Shown here: positions 1-8,157 of the stretch, in pieces | How positions within the stretch are numbered: the stretch's first letter is position 1 | Layout of the letters: each line of letters opens with the position of its first letter | NCBI GenBank assembly: GCA_051892875.1 | Contig: JBJFGR010000022.1 | Location: 1-21,968 of the forward strand | Length of the DNA stretch: 21,968 nucleotides | Reading direction: 5' to 3' | Source of the DNA: JBJFGR01 sp051892875 | GTDB taxonomy: Bacteria; Pseudomonadota; Gammaproteobacteria; Enterobacterales; Succinivibrionaceae | Made by a program: the position numbers and the translations under genes | The notes under the pieces: model-generated | What the model saw: only the letters and a program-made list of their open reading frames with translations | What the model was told of the DNA's origin: nothing | Database searches by the model: none

Positions 1-896
1 ATAAATAACTTCAAAGGATGATTTAGTTATACTTTTTAAAAAAGTTTACGTTGTAAATAAAGGTTCTGCCAATACTGATTCAAAGACTAGATTACTGAGT
101 GGAGATAGCAAAACATTCAATGGTTTAGGAAGAAAAAATGGTAATAGAAATGTAAATGTTTTTAATTTTTTAGATGCCTCTAATTGTGTTTGTTTAACAT
201 CTGAATCACTTGATGATCAAAAATCTGAAATACCATTTTTCCAGAGAATTCTAAGTAAATTTAAACTTAGTAATACTATGGTTACCGCAGATGCTCTTCA
301 TTGTCAAAGAAAAACTGCTGAAATTATTAATAAACGAGGGGGTAATTACAGTTAAAGTTAAAAATAATCAACAAAGTTTAAAACAACATATAATTGATGT
401 TATAAACATAAAAAAAGATAAATGTGAGCATGTAAATTACAATAATTGCGATTACCAAATATTTATTCTTGATTACACTCCTAATAAAGATGATTTTCCA
501 AGAACTAAAGCTTTTATTTGCATGCATAGTCATAAACGAAGTAAACAGGCTGATTACAATCCTGAAGCACAGTATTTTATTTCTTCTTCAAACAACCCAA
601 AATTGATTATGGAAACTATTGATAATCGTTGGCAAATAGAAGGTAATTATCATTAATGGAAAGATGAATGCACCTTTACTGACAAAAATGCCATCAAGGT
701 TATGGCAACTTTTAACAATATTGCCTATTCATTATACAGAATATCATCTGCTATTTTTGATGATAATTGCATGGCAGAAACTAGAATACGCTTTGAAGAT
801 TGTCCAGAAAAAATGCTTTCTAAAATTATACCTCTCTTGGAAAAACAAAATCTCACAAACTTTCTAAAAAGTAATATGCGTGGTGTTAAATCTTAA
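1..896 (+). pseudogene. ISAs1-family transposase, decayed, left end outside window
   Basis: Three stretches in two frames join into one DDE transposase that resembles the ISAs1 family. The first runs in frame 2 from about 5 to 352 and carries GDSKTFNG (first catalytic Asp, codon 104-106), then KSEIPFF and VTADALHCQ (second Asp, codon 290-292). It hits a stop at 353-355 where an indel shifts the frame. Frame 3 continues with VKVKNNQQSL, YFISS and RWQIEGNYH (catalytic Glu, codon 639-641, matching the family's HWgIEN). A TAA at 654-656 breaks it again, but the same frame stays open to 894-896. Another stop lies at 2-4. The N-terminal part, about 90-100 residues in the family, lies beyond the window edge or is lost. 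With two or three lesions it cannot make active transposase. Family assignment is by motif recognition only. Confidence 0.8.
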
Positions 897-939
897 TTCA
901 GTAAAACGCTAAAATAAAGTCCAAAACATTCACCTAAAG

Positions 940-983
940 ATAGGTAGTAATACGATTTCTTTACCGTTATTACCTATTTTTTA
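940..983 (+). terminator. Possible terminator or element-end hairpin after the transposase remnant
   Basis: ATAGGTA at 940-946 is complementary to TACCTAT at 971-977, with imperfect inner pairing, followed by a T-rich tract. It sits about 45 bp after the last transposase codon. Weak stem. Confidence 0.3.
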
Positions 984-1284
984 TTGATTTCAACTTTTTT
1001 CAAAATTTTTAACCTTGTGATTAAGAAAATCGTTAAAAATCAAAGGTCTAAGATTTTAATTTTTCTTCATGCGTAATTACTAATGAATAAAATTCAAGTT
1101 TTTGATTTTGGAACACTTTGGAGAATATTTTATTCATTAAATATTTATAAAATAAAGACAATAGCTAAAAAATTTGGAGTTAGAAGTTGCAACTTTTAAT
1201 TTTTGGCCACGGTTCTGTGATTCTAAGAAATATATGCTCATCTTTTTTTATACGTAATTAGATATTAGTAGTATCATATGAATG
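984..1284. other. Non-coding AT-rich stretch between the IS remnant and tig
   Basis: No credible gene. Two similar words, GCGTAATTAC near 1070 and ACGTAATTAG near 1252, lie about 180 bp apart. A short open stretch near 1120-1198 (+) reads IAKKFGV, like a helix-turn-helix scrap, which may be debris of a second element. No element ends could be fixed. Confidence 0.4.
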
Positions 1285-1316
1285 AACAAAAAGGTAGATC
1301 ACCCTACCTTTTTGTT
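1285..1316 (-). terminator. Rho-independent terminator of tig
   Basis: Perfect 13-bp stem: AACAAAAAGGTAG (1285-1297) and CTACCTTTTTGTT (1304-1316) around a 6-nt loop. Read on the minus strand it gives a GC-containing hairpin with a T-run, 66 bp past the tig stop. The A/T symmetry would also let it act on the plus strand. Confidence 0.85.
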
Positions 1317-1381
1317 ATAGTTTTAATTTCTTTCGGATATTCAATAGCAATTTGTTTATAGAAACTAATTACAACCAAATA

Positions 1382-2680
1382 TTAGAAATATGGATACTTA
1401 ACAATTTCTGAAAAACCTTTAAACTTTTCAATAACTTTTCCAGAATTCATAACAGCTTCTGTTATTTGTAAAGTGTAAATATGGTTTTTAACAGAATTAA
1501 ATTGTTCTGCATTATCCCTAACAGCCTTTTTATAAGCTTCAGCATCTTCGTATGCAGAAGAAATATCATTTAAGTATTCTTCAACACGAGCATCGTCTAG
1601 CTTTAAATCAAACTTCTTAGTTAATGCACCAAAAATTAAAGAACTTCTAATTGAACGTTCTGCATTTAGGTTTGCATTATTTTCATCAAAAACTTGCTTT
1701 TCCTTTTCAGCTGTTTTCTTGAAATGTGCAACGTATTCACCCTTTAAGCGAGGAGGAACTTCGATGTCATTTGCATACTTGTCCATTAGTGTTTGGTAAA
1801 CACTTGATTCATTTTCTTTAGAAAGAGAGAACTTTAATTGACGTTCCATATTTTTACGAACTTGATTCTTAAAATCTTCAACAGAACCCTGAACACCAAA
1901 AACCTTGATAAAATCTTCATTTACCTCTGGTAATTGAGCTTTTGAAATTTTATTAATTTTTGTTTTGAAAACAGCAGCTTTGTTTGCTAAATGAGCAGCT
2001 TGGTAGTTTTCAGGGAATGTTACATTAATTTCAAATTCTTCATTAATTTTATGTCCGATAATTTGGTCTTCAAAACCAGGGATCATTCGGTTTTCACCGA
2101 TTACAACTGGACAGTTTGTTGATTTACCTTTTTCAAAAGCTTCACCATCGATAAAACCTTCGAAATCAATTAAAGTGAAATCACCCTTTTCTGCAACAGC
2201 ACCTTCTTCACAAGCAGTCCACTTAGCTTGTTGATGGCGCAATTTTTCAATCATATTATCTAAATCTGCATCAGTAACATTTGATACAAATTTTGTAAAT
2301 TCAAGTTCTGTTAAACCATTTAATTCAAATTCTGGATTAACTTCTACTTCAAATATATATGAAAAATCATTATCACTACCAAGATCAAAAACTTCTGAAA
2401 TTTGAGGCATTGAATTTGCTAAATTTTTTAATTCGCTTTTTACAATAGCAGGATATAAAGAAGATTGAATCAAGCTGTTTACGATTTCATTCTTAATTTC
2501 AAAACCAAAATCTTTTAATAAGATATTTGTAGGAACTTTACCTTTACGAAAACCAGGAACTCTTTTAGTTTTAGAAAAATTAGAAATAACAGACTTTTCA
2601 GTCTTTTTATAATCAGCTGTTGGAATTGTAACTTTAATCTTACGATTTAAACCTTCAGAAGCTTCTATAGAAACTTGCAT
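1382..2680 (-). CDS. tig: Trigger factor (ribosome-associated chaperone and peptidyl-prolyl isomerase)
   Basis: Trigger factor binds ribosomal protein L23 at the exit tunnel and shields nascent chains in the cytoplasm. The 432-residue length is normal for the family. The N-terminal domain carries the ribosome-binding signature GFRKGKVP at residues 43-50. An FKBP-type isomerase domain spans about 164-244 (GDFTLIDFEGFIDGE, then IPGFEDQIIGH), and the rest is the helical C-terminal chaperone domain. The ATG is preceded by AGGGGTG at good spacing. In many gammaproteobacteria tig is followed by clpP, clpX and lon; here it ends in its own terminator and then transposon debris, so it is transcribed alone or the cluster has been split. 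Identification is secure. Confidence 0.97.
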   Translation of the reverse strand: MQVSIEASEGLNRKIKVTIPTADYKKTEKSVISNFSKTKRVPGFRKGKVPTNILLKDFGFEIKNEIVNSLIQSSLYPAIVKSELKNLANSMPQISEVFDLGSDNDFSYIFEVEVNPEFELNGLTELEFTKFVSNVTDADLDNMIEKLRHQQAKWTACEEGAVAEKGDFTLIDFEGFIDGEAFEKGKSTNCPVVIGENRMIPGFEDQIIGHKINEEFEINVTFPENYQAAHLANKAAVFKTKINKISKAQLPEVNEDFIKVFGVQGSVEDFKNQVRKNMERQLKFSLSKENESSVYQTLMDKYANDIEVPPRLKGEYVAHFKKTAEKEKQVFDENNANLNAERSIRSSLIFGALTKKFDLKLDDARVEEYLNDISSAYEDAEAYKKAVRDNAEQFNSVKNHIYTLQITEAVMNSGKVIEKFKGFSEIVKYPYF

Positions 2681-3017
2681 TATTTCACCCCTATAATGTA
2701 ATCTGCTAAAAACGCAGCCTTTTATATGTAAATAATATATTGTTTATATTATACATAAAATAATGTAACATACGCTTTTTAGTATAAATAAAAAAGCGTG
2801 CTTAATTTATCTCTTAATTAAACCCCTTAGGGTACATTCATCAAAAACTAAAGCATTATAATGCCCAGATCAATATCTGTAAACAGTTTTATTATTTTTT
2901 AGCGTGTTATACAATATATTATAAAATTAAAAATTAATAGTCTTATTTATCAAATATATGACTTTTATCATAAATCAATTAATTATTTTAACAAACTACC
3001 GTATATGAGAGGCAACT
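2681..3017. promoter_or_regulatory. Divergent intergenic region between tig and the GH84 gene
   Basis: It must hold the promoters of both divergent genes. A hairpin with arms ACGCTTTTT (2772-2780) and AAAAAGCGT (2791-2799) lies about 95 bp upstream of tig. TATAAT-like words occur on the minus strand near 2747-2756, but the extreme AT content prevents a confident -35/-10 pair. No gene is visible. Confidence 0.4.
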
Positions 3018-4094
3018 ATGTCAAGTAATGCAACAGCTTTTCCTAAAGGAGTAATCGAAGGTTTTTTTGGAACTCCATGGAATAAATTAGACCGCTTAAG
3101 TTTTATATCTTGGTTACCTAATTATGGCTATAACTTTTTCATTTATGCACCCAAAAATGATAAATCTCTAAGAAAACTTTGGTTTAATAAATTCGATAAA
3201 AATTGGTTAAATTATATTAGTAATTTATCAAAAACCTGTAATGACAACAACCTCTCTTTTGGTATTGGTCTTTCTCCAATGGGAGCAACAACTGATCTTA
3301 ATTATTATTTATCAATCATCGAACGAAAAGTTTTAGAATTATTAGATAATGTTTCTATACAATATCTATCTATTCTATTTGATGACCTAAAAATAGATAA
3401 CCATAAAGAAGGATACAACCAAAATATTGTTCTACATACCATACTAAATATCATAGAACAAAAAAATTTAAAATTAGAAAAAATATTAACCTGTCCTTCT
3501 TATTATTCTACAGATCCTATTTTAGAAAAAGTTTTTGGAAAAATGCCCAATAATTATTATGAAGATTTTTTAAAAAATCTCCCAAAAAATGTAGATGTAT
3601 TTTGGACGGGTGAAAAAGTAATGAGCACTAGTTATAGTAAGGAACATTTAACCGCTGTAAACAATATACTAGGGAGAAAACCTTTTATTTGGGATAATTA
3701 CCCAGTAAATGATGGAAAAAAATCTAGTGAATATTTAAATTTAGAATCATTTTTAGACAGAAAAAATGTTATTTCACATAGCTGTGGTATTGCAATAAAT
3801 CCTATGAAACAGATTTTTTTAAATAAAATTCCTTTAGCAACTTTGAATAAAGCTTTAGGTGAACCACACATTATAAATAACGAGTCAAGTATTTCCAACC
3901 ACTTATGTAAAGCTATAGACTTATACATAAATGAAGTTAAGTTAAAAGCTATTCCTTGTTGTGAAATACCTAATAATATAAAAAATTTAATACAAACAGA
4001 GCTTTCTTATATTCAGAGTAATCCAATGGCAAAAGAATTTTCTGATTTTTTAAATGGTGTTTATACTTTTGATCCCGAATGTTTAACAGGTTAA
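3018..4094 (+). CDS. GH84 family beta-N-acetylglucosaminidase (O-GlcNAcase/hyaluronidase-like), no signal peptide
   Basis: This 358-residue protein matches the NAGidase catalytic barrel of glycoside hydrolase family 84, which removes terminal beta-GlcNAc by substrate-assisted catalysis. Visible motifs are GVIEGFFGTPW (11-21), FIYAPKNDK (41-49), GLSPMG (84-89), the catalytic Asp pair in LFDDLKID (D122, D123), WTGEKVMS (195-203), IWDNYPVND (224-232) and GIAINPMKQ (257-265). All expected active-site segments look intact. Many bacterial GH84 enzymes are large secreted proteins; this one starts directly on the barrel after AGAGG and has no leader or accessory domain, so it is predicted cytosolic. 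It stands alone. The substrate could be a GlcNAc conjugate imported from the environment or a modified cell protein; the sequence does not decide. The family is rare in gammaproteobacteria as far as I recall, so transfer is plausible. Confidence 0.9.
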   Translation: MSSNATAFPKGVIEGFFGTPWNKLDRLSFISWLPNYGYNFFIYAPKNDKSLRKLWFNKFDKNWLNYISNLSKTCNDNNLSFGIGLSPMGATTDLNYYLSIIERKVLELLDNVSIQYLSILFDDLKIDNHKEGYNQNIVLHTILNIIEQKNLKLEKILTCPSYYSTDPILEKVFGKMPNNYYEDFLKNLPKNVDVFWTGEKVMSTSYSKEHLTAVNNILGRKPFIWDNYPVNDGKKSSEYLNLESFLDRKNVISHSCGIAINPMKQIFLNKIPLATLNKALGEPHIINNESSISNHLCKAIDLYINEVKLKAIPCCEIPNNIKNLIQTELSYIQSNPMAKEFSDFLNGVYTFDPECLTG

Positions 4095-4290
4095 GTAAGT
4101 ATTTTCGCAGAGTTGTGAGATAGTGTAATTTTTCATATAGTGATTATTTTTTTATTAATTGAACATGTATTGTATAGTTATTTTTCTAAACTTTTTGAAA
4201 ATATTTTAAATATTAAGTAATATCTAAACAGAAACTAATTTAGTTTTGTAATAAAAGGGATAAAATTTTAACTTTAAAAGGATAACAAAA

Positions 4291-4878
4291 ATGAGTTTTA
4301 TATTAGTTTTACTAGGAATTGCATTAGCTATAATTATTTGGGCTATTATGGTTCGAAACAATCTAGTTAGATTAGAACAGTATGTAAAAAATGCTTTTAG
4401 TCAAATTGAAGTTCAATTAAAACGTCGATTAGATTTAATACCAAATTTGGTAAATACTGTTAAAGGTATGACTAATTTTGAAAAAGAAACATTAACACAA
4501 GTTATCGAAGCAAGAAATGCAACTGCAAAAGCTTTAGATTTATTTAAAAGTAACTTAAGTAGTGAATCCGCATCAAAAGAACTTGCTGCTGCTGCTTCAT
4601 CATTATCTAATGCAATGCGCTCATTTAATCTAGTAGTTGAACAATATCCAGAATTAAAATCTCAAGAACATGTAAAAAAATTAATGGAAGAATTAACCTC
4701 AACAGAAAATAAGGTTTCATTTGCAAGACAATCTTATAATGATTCTGTTACAGATTTTAATACTTATAAAAAATTGTTTCCTAATTGCATAGTTGCAAAT
4801 AATTGCGGATTTACAAAAGATATGAATTTATTAGTATTTGAAAATGCTATCTCAGAAGTTCCAAAAGTCCAATTTTAA
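4291..4878 (+). CDS. lemA: LemA family membrane protein
   Basis: A 195-residue protein with one N-terminal membrane helix (about 3-21) followed by a helical domain. The hallmark LemA segment is present, from NNLVRLEQYVKNAFSQIEVQ into KRRLDLIPNLVNTVKG, as is the C-terminal region ending in FPNC..A, an aromatic segment and PKVQF. LemA proteins face the periplasm or cell exterior and are often encoded beside an M48 protease (HtpX/YggG-like) or a TPM-domain protein; their role is not well defined. Here no such partner is adjacent, although an M48-like lipoprotein lies about 2.4 kb away on the other strand. The start follows AAAGGATAA. It shares a terminator with the convergent motY. Confidence 0.93.
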   Translation: MSFILVLLGIALAIIIWAIMVRNNLVRLEQYVKNAFSQIEVQLKRRLDLIPNLVNTVKGMTNFEKETLTQVIEARNATAKALDLFKSNLSSESASKELAAAASSLSNAMRSFNLVVEQYPELKSQEHVKKLMEELTSTENKVSFARQSYNDSVTDFNTYKKLFPNCIVANNCGFTKDMNLLVFENAISEVPKVQF

Positions 4879-4882
4879 TTAA

Positions 4883-4906
4883 AAGGCCTGTATTACAGGC
4901 CTTGTT
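4883..4906. terminator. Bidirectional terminator between lemA and motY
   Basis: Perfect 8-bp GC-rich stem AAGGCCTG (4883-4890) and CAGGCCTT (4896-4903), loop TATTA. It is followed by GTTTT on the plus strand and by a T-rich tract on the minus strand, so it can end both convergent genes. Confidence 0.85.
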
Positions 4907-5782
4907 TTATAAATTATTCTTTATTTCTATATACACTCTTCTGTTAACTTTTCTCTTATTTTCTGTTTTATTTACTGTAGCTTGATCTGATTCTCCATAT
5001 GAATATATATGTATTTTTGTAGGTTTTATACCTTTATCCATAAAGTATCTCTTTACAACATTGGCTTGAATGTCTGTTATTTCCTTGTTAGTCTTTTCAT
5101 CACCATAACTATCTGTATGAACTGTTACAGATATTTCTGAATCCATATTGCTTGAGAGTAAATAATCGGTAATTTGATTTAATCTCATTTTTGAATATTC
5201 TGTAAGATTTTCTGATTTATTTCTAAAATGTATAACTGAATACTTTATATCATCATATCCAAAAGGTAAAAGATTTTGCATACATTCTAAAAATTTATCA
5301 TAAGCTGGTATAAAAAACTGTGGATTTAAGTAAACTTTAATTTCCTCGTTTTGATAATACATTGGATCTTTATAAATAAAGGTTGTAGCATATCCTTTAC
5401 CAAGATGACCTAAAATATTCCAAGCTCTGTCATCTCTTGTATATCCATCAAAATTTTTATATAAAGCAATTGATGCAATTGCCTTATCTTTTACTCCAGG
5501 TTTCCAATAAGGAGACTCAGCATTAATATTTAACATTGTCGGTATTGAAAACGTTCTTAAAGGTGATAAAAATAGTTCTAATCTTTTATCTTTGCCTGCA
5601 CCAACAACAAATTCAATGTTACCCCAATTTTTTACACGCTGAGATAATGAACATTCTACTTTAGAACTTTCATTTTTCCATAACTCTTTTGCAGGCGTTT
5701 GAGATACAAAAGTTACTGTAGCTGCATCTGTTGTCAAAAATATTACTCCAACTGCTACTATTGTTTTTATTTTTAACTCCAT
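4907..5782 (-). CDS. motY: MotY, sodium-type flagellar stator/T-ring protein with OmpA-like domain
   Basis: MotY forms, with MotX, the periplasmic T ring that holds PomAB or MotAB stators around polar flagellar motors. The 291-residue length fits the family. A signal peptide covers about residues 1-21, probably cut after DAA. The MotY-type N-domain contains the ECSLSQ segment, where the family has a C-L-h pattern, and IEFVVGAGKDKRLELFL. C44 and C167 match in spacing the cysteine pair I recall as disulfide-bonded in Vibrio MotY. The C-terminal OmpA-like peptidoglycan-binding domain (about 176-288) shows HTDSYGDEKTN (222-232) and NKRKVNRRVYIEI (275-287). GGAG precedes the ATG. motY next to rnt is an arrangement I recall from Vibrio, and the two lie close together in Pseudomonas. 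A sigma54-like promoter lies upstream. Confidence 0.87.
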   Translation of the reverse strand: MELKIKTIVAVGVIFLTTDAATVTFVSQTPAKELWKNESSKVECSLSQRVKNWGNIEFVVGAGKDKRLELFLSPLRTFSIPTMLNINAESPYWKPGVKDKAIASIALYKNFDGYTRDDRAWNILGHLGKGYATTFIYKDPMYYQNEEIKVYLNPQFFIPAYDKFLECMQNLLPFGYDDIKYSVIHFRNKSENLTEYSKMRLNQITDYLLSSNMDSEISVTVHTDSYGDEKTNKEITDIQANVVKRYFMDKGIKPTKIHIYSYGESDQATVNKTENKRKVNRRVYIEIKNNL

Positions 5783-5863
5783 TTGCTTAATACTCCATAT
5801 AACAAGTGGTCAAATAGTCAAAAAATTGCCACATAATAAAAAATACAACTATAATTATAAGAA

Positions 5864-5879
5864 TGCTAATTTTGTGCCA
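5864..5879 (-). promoter_or_regulatory. Candidate sigma54 (RpoN) promoter for motY
   Basis: On the minus strand this reads TGGCAC-AAAAT-TAGCA. Against the consensus TGGCAC-N5-TTGCW the -24 element is perfect, the GG-to-GC spacing is exact, and only one -12 base differs (A for T). Transcription would start near 5853, about 70 nt before the motY ATG. Sigma54 control of polar flagellar genes is well established in Vibrio and Pseudomonas. Confidence 0.6.
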
Positions 5880-5996
5880 CTATTCATAATATCTTAGGAA
5901 AAACAAAACAAAAACAGAATTATATAAAATATGTTACAATGCTCATCATAAAATTTTGATGCTAAATATTATTATTTAATGAACCAGAGAATAAAA

Positions 5997-6722
5997 ATGT
6001 CTATCACTACAAAAGATAATTTAGAAGATACAAATATAAATACTCAACAGAATACGTTTTCAGATAGATTCAGAGGATTTTATCCTGTAATTATTGATGT
6101 CGAAACCGCTGGTTTTAATCCTAAAACTGATGCTCTATTAGAGGTAGCCGCCGTTACATTGAAGTTCGATGAAAATGGTTGTTTAATTCAAGACGAGGTG
6201 TTTCATGCTAATATAACCCCTTTTCCTGGAGCTGTTTTAAACGAATCAAATTTAAAATTTTTAGGTTATAAAGAAGGAGAATCTTTGCCGAAAGGCGAAG
6301 ATGAAAAAATTGCTTTAACCAGAATATTCAAAGCTATTTCTAAAAAAGCCAAGGAATGCAATTGTAAAAGAAGTATACTTGTTGGTCACAATGCTTTTTT
6401 TGATCATTCTTTTATAACTGCAGCTATTGAAAGAATAAAGTATAAACGTTCACCTTTTCATCCATTTTCAGTTATTGATACTGCTTCACTTTCTATGATT
6501 TTTTTTGGTCAATCAGTGTTGCGAGTTGCTTGCATTGCTGCAGGTATAGATTTTGATGAAACTAAAGCACATGGAGCTATATACGATACTGAAAAAGAAG
6601 CTGAATTATTTTGCTATTTAGTAAATAAATATAAAGAATTAGGTGGTTGGCCACTGCCTGATAACATAAAAGATAGAGCTACACAAGCAGCTCTTAATAA
6701 GGAAGTATATAATAAAGAATAA
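5997..6722 (+). CDS. rnt: Ribonuclease T (DEDDh 3'-5' exoribonuclease)
   Basis: RNase T trims the 3' ends of tRNA, 5S and 23S rRNA and turns over the tRNA CCA end. The DEDDh exonuclease motifs are complete, numbered from the start chosen here: DVETAG (D34, E36), HNAFFDHSF (D136) and AHGAIYDTE (H192, D197). The basic and aromatic segments typical of RNase T (SPFHPFSVIDTASL) follow the usual order, and the C-terminal GGWPLP is also typical. I prefer the ATG at 5997, because AGAGA precedes it while the upstream in-frame ATG at 5979 has no ribosome-binding site; starting at 5979 adds six residues. Either way there is an N-terminal tail of about 25 residues compared with the roughly 215-residue E. 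coli enzyme. Divergent from motY. Confidence 0.94.
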   Translation: MSITTKDNLEDTNINTQQNTFSDRFRGFYPVIIDVETAGFNPKTDALLEVAAVTLKFDENGCLIQDEVFHANITPFPGAVLNESNLKFLGYKEGESLPKGEDEKIALTRIFKAISKKAKECNCKRSILVGHNAFFDHSFITAAIERIKYKRSPFHPFSVIDTASLSMIFFGQSVLRVACIAAGIDFDETKAHGAIYDTEKEAELFCYLVNKYKELGGWPLPDNIKDRATQAALNKEVYNKE

Positions 6723-6734
6723 TACACTTTTAGT

Positions 6735-7265
6735 TTAAAATAACTTTTTTTCCATTTGAAGAACTAAGTGTTCTTTATTTGGAAAAAGATTTTGAGCTGT
6801 ACCACCTAATTCTTTAGGAAATTCAAAATTATGATAAATAAAACCATATTTTAAATAAAATTTTCTAGCAATTATATTTTCTTCCAAAACCTCCAAACGT
6901 ACAGTTTTAACTTTTTTCAATTCTGAATATTTTATAACTGTTTCTAATAAGGAACTTCCAATCTTTTGATGTACGTAATTAGGATCAATATATAATGATC
7001 TGATATAGTTACAATTACAAAAATTTTGAACTGCAATTACCCCACAAATGTAATCATATTCATCATCACACGCCACAAAAGTTTTAATACTATCATTAAA
7101 TAGTCTTCCCAACCATATTCGATAAAGATCTTCTCTAGATAAAAGAATTTCTTCTTTTAATTTGTCTGAAAAATCTTTGTATTCGACATTTTTCTGAGAA
7201 TTATTTTGAACCTTTGCTATTTCTTTGGCATCATTATAAAATGCATCTCTAATAGTTATAGACAT
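6735..7265 (-). CDS. GNAT family N-acetyltransferase
   Basis: A 176-residue single-domain GNAT protein. Such enzymes move an acetyl group from acetyl-CoA to an amine on a small molecule or protein N-terminus. The central strand and acetyl-CoA loop are visible as IRSLYIDPNYVHQKIGSSLL (about residues 89-108, Q-x-x-G-x-S form of the Q/RxxGxG/A loop). They are followed by VRLEVLEENIIARKFYLKYG (126-145), the common GNAT motif B ending. The acceptor cannot be read from sequence. Its ATG lies inside the end of the upstream lipoprotein gene (10-bp overlap), so the two are co-transcribed and likely translationally coupled. No clear hairpin follows the stop. Confidence 0.85.
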   Translation of the reverse strand: MSITIRDAFYNDAKEIAKVQNNSQKNVEYKDFSDKLKEEILLSREDLYRIWLGRLFNDSIKTFVACDDEYDYICGVIAVQNFCNCNYIRSLYIDPNYVHQKIGSSLLETVIKYSELKKVKTVRLEVLEENIIARKFYLKYGFIYHNFEFPKELGGTAQNLFPNKEHLVLQMEKKLF

Positions 7266-8086
7266 TTTGGAATACGCCCATATTCATTTCTGGAAACTTT
7301 GTAAATAGGCAATGCCTCTTCAACAAAGCCACTTAAAATTTTCATCTCTGCATCTGAATGATGATGTAGCATCATATAGCTACTATTTTTTTCTGTGATA
7401 TTTCTTTGATTTTTAGAATGAAACAGTAGAGCTGCATTTGGATTATATCCAGCTTTAGCCATCATAAATAAAGCTAATTTATCTGCTTGAATTTCTTGAG
7501 AAGCATCATAAGGTATTACAACACCTTCACTGTCGTGTAAACCAAATGCTTTTGTTAAATTATTATAGCCTTCATTATTATTCTCTCTTAGATAAACTTT
7601 AAAGTTAAATTTCTGAGATTTTGAGAATGGATCTTTACCATCTAAAATTTTTGATATTCTTAAATTATCATGTTCGAGGAGAGAATGAGCCATTGAATGA
7701 GCTATTACATAAGCAAGTTCGTTTTGGTTGTCTAATAAACTAACACTGCAATTACTTGACAATAACACCCCATTGTTTAATAACGCTAAATTTAGGGAGC
7801 AATCACGAGTTAAGACAACTGTCCATTCTGATCTTAATCCAGCATATGTTTGACCTATGGTTCGTGTTAAATCATGAATAACACACTGCTCTGCAATTCT
7901 TGCTTTTTTTTGATTATCAATAATTTCTCTTTTTGACAAAAATTCAGTATAGTATATATTGGTTAACTGATTCATTTGATTATATGTAAAATCTTTACCA
8001 TTACCCTTTTCACCAGATACCGTACAACCACATAAACATAATAAGGAAGCACCTAAAACTGAATAGACAAACCTTTTTACAAACAT
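7256..8086 (-). CDS. M48-like metallopeptidase lipoprotein with HExxH altered to HSMAH
   Basis: A 276-residue lipoprotein: hydrophobic leader and lipobox LCGC with lipidated C21. The body follows the M48 (LoiP/YcaL-like) layout of periplasmic membrane-anchored proteases that handle outer-membrane proteins. LAYVIAHSMAHSLLEH (124-139) stands where the family has AHExxH, but the catalytic Glu is Ser131 (codon TCA). The two zinc-ligand histidines, H130 and H134, remain, and so does the third ligand region, EIQADKLALFMMAKAGYNP (E198, AD), which matches the family EADrlg..lmaraGYdP. Without the general base, proteolysis should be absent or very weak, which suggests a pseudo-enzyme with a scaffold or chaperone role; a read error is unlikely since Glu to TCA needs several changes. 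It overlaps the GNAT gene. Confidence 0.75.
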   Translation of the reverse strand: MFVKRFVYSVLGASLLCLCGCTVSGEKGNGKDFTYNQMNQLTNIYYTEFLSKREIIDNQKKARIAEQCVIHDLTRTIGQTYAGLRSEWTVVLTRDCSLNLALLNNGVLLSSNCSVSLLDNQNELAYVIAHSMAHSLLEHDNLRISKILDGKDPFSKSQKFNFKVYLRENNNEGYNNLTKAFGLHDSEGVVIPYDASQEIQADKLALFMMAKAGYNPNAALLFHSKNQRNITEKNSSYMMLHHHSDAEMKILSGFVEEALPIYKVSRNEYGRIPKCL

Positions 8087-8113
8087 AATAAAATCTCTAA
8101 ATTTTATAAAAAT

Positions 8114-8145
8114 AATAGCACATATTATAATATGTGCTATTTTTG
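8114..8145 (-). terminator. Rho-independent terminator of the Sel1 lipoprotein gene
   Basis: Perfect 12-bp stem AATAGCACATAT (8114-8125) and ATATGTGCTATT (8130-8141), loop TATA. On the minus strand a T-rich tract follows. It separates the Sel1 gene from the M48-like gene on the same strand. Confidence 0.8.
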
Positions 8146-8157
8146 AATGACAATAGT

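Noticed and set aside
664..867. 67-residue plus-strand open frame
   Set aside because: It overlaps, in the wrong frame, the C-terminal part of the decayed transposase, whose own frame carries the family-like sequence.
1120..1198. Plus-strand IAKKFGV stretch, possible helix-turn-helix remnant
   Set aside because: Too short and isolated to assign to any element.
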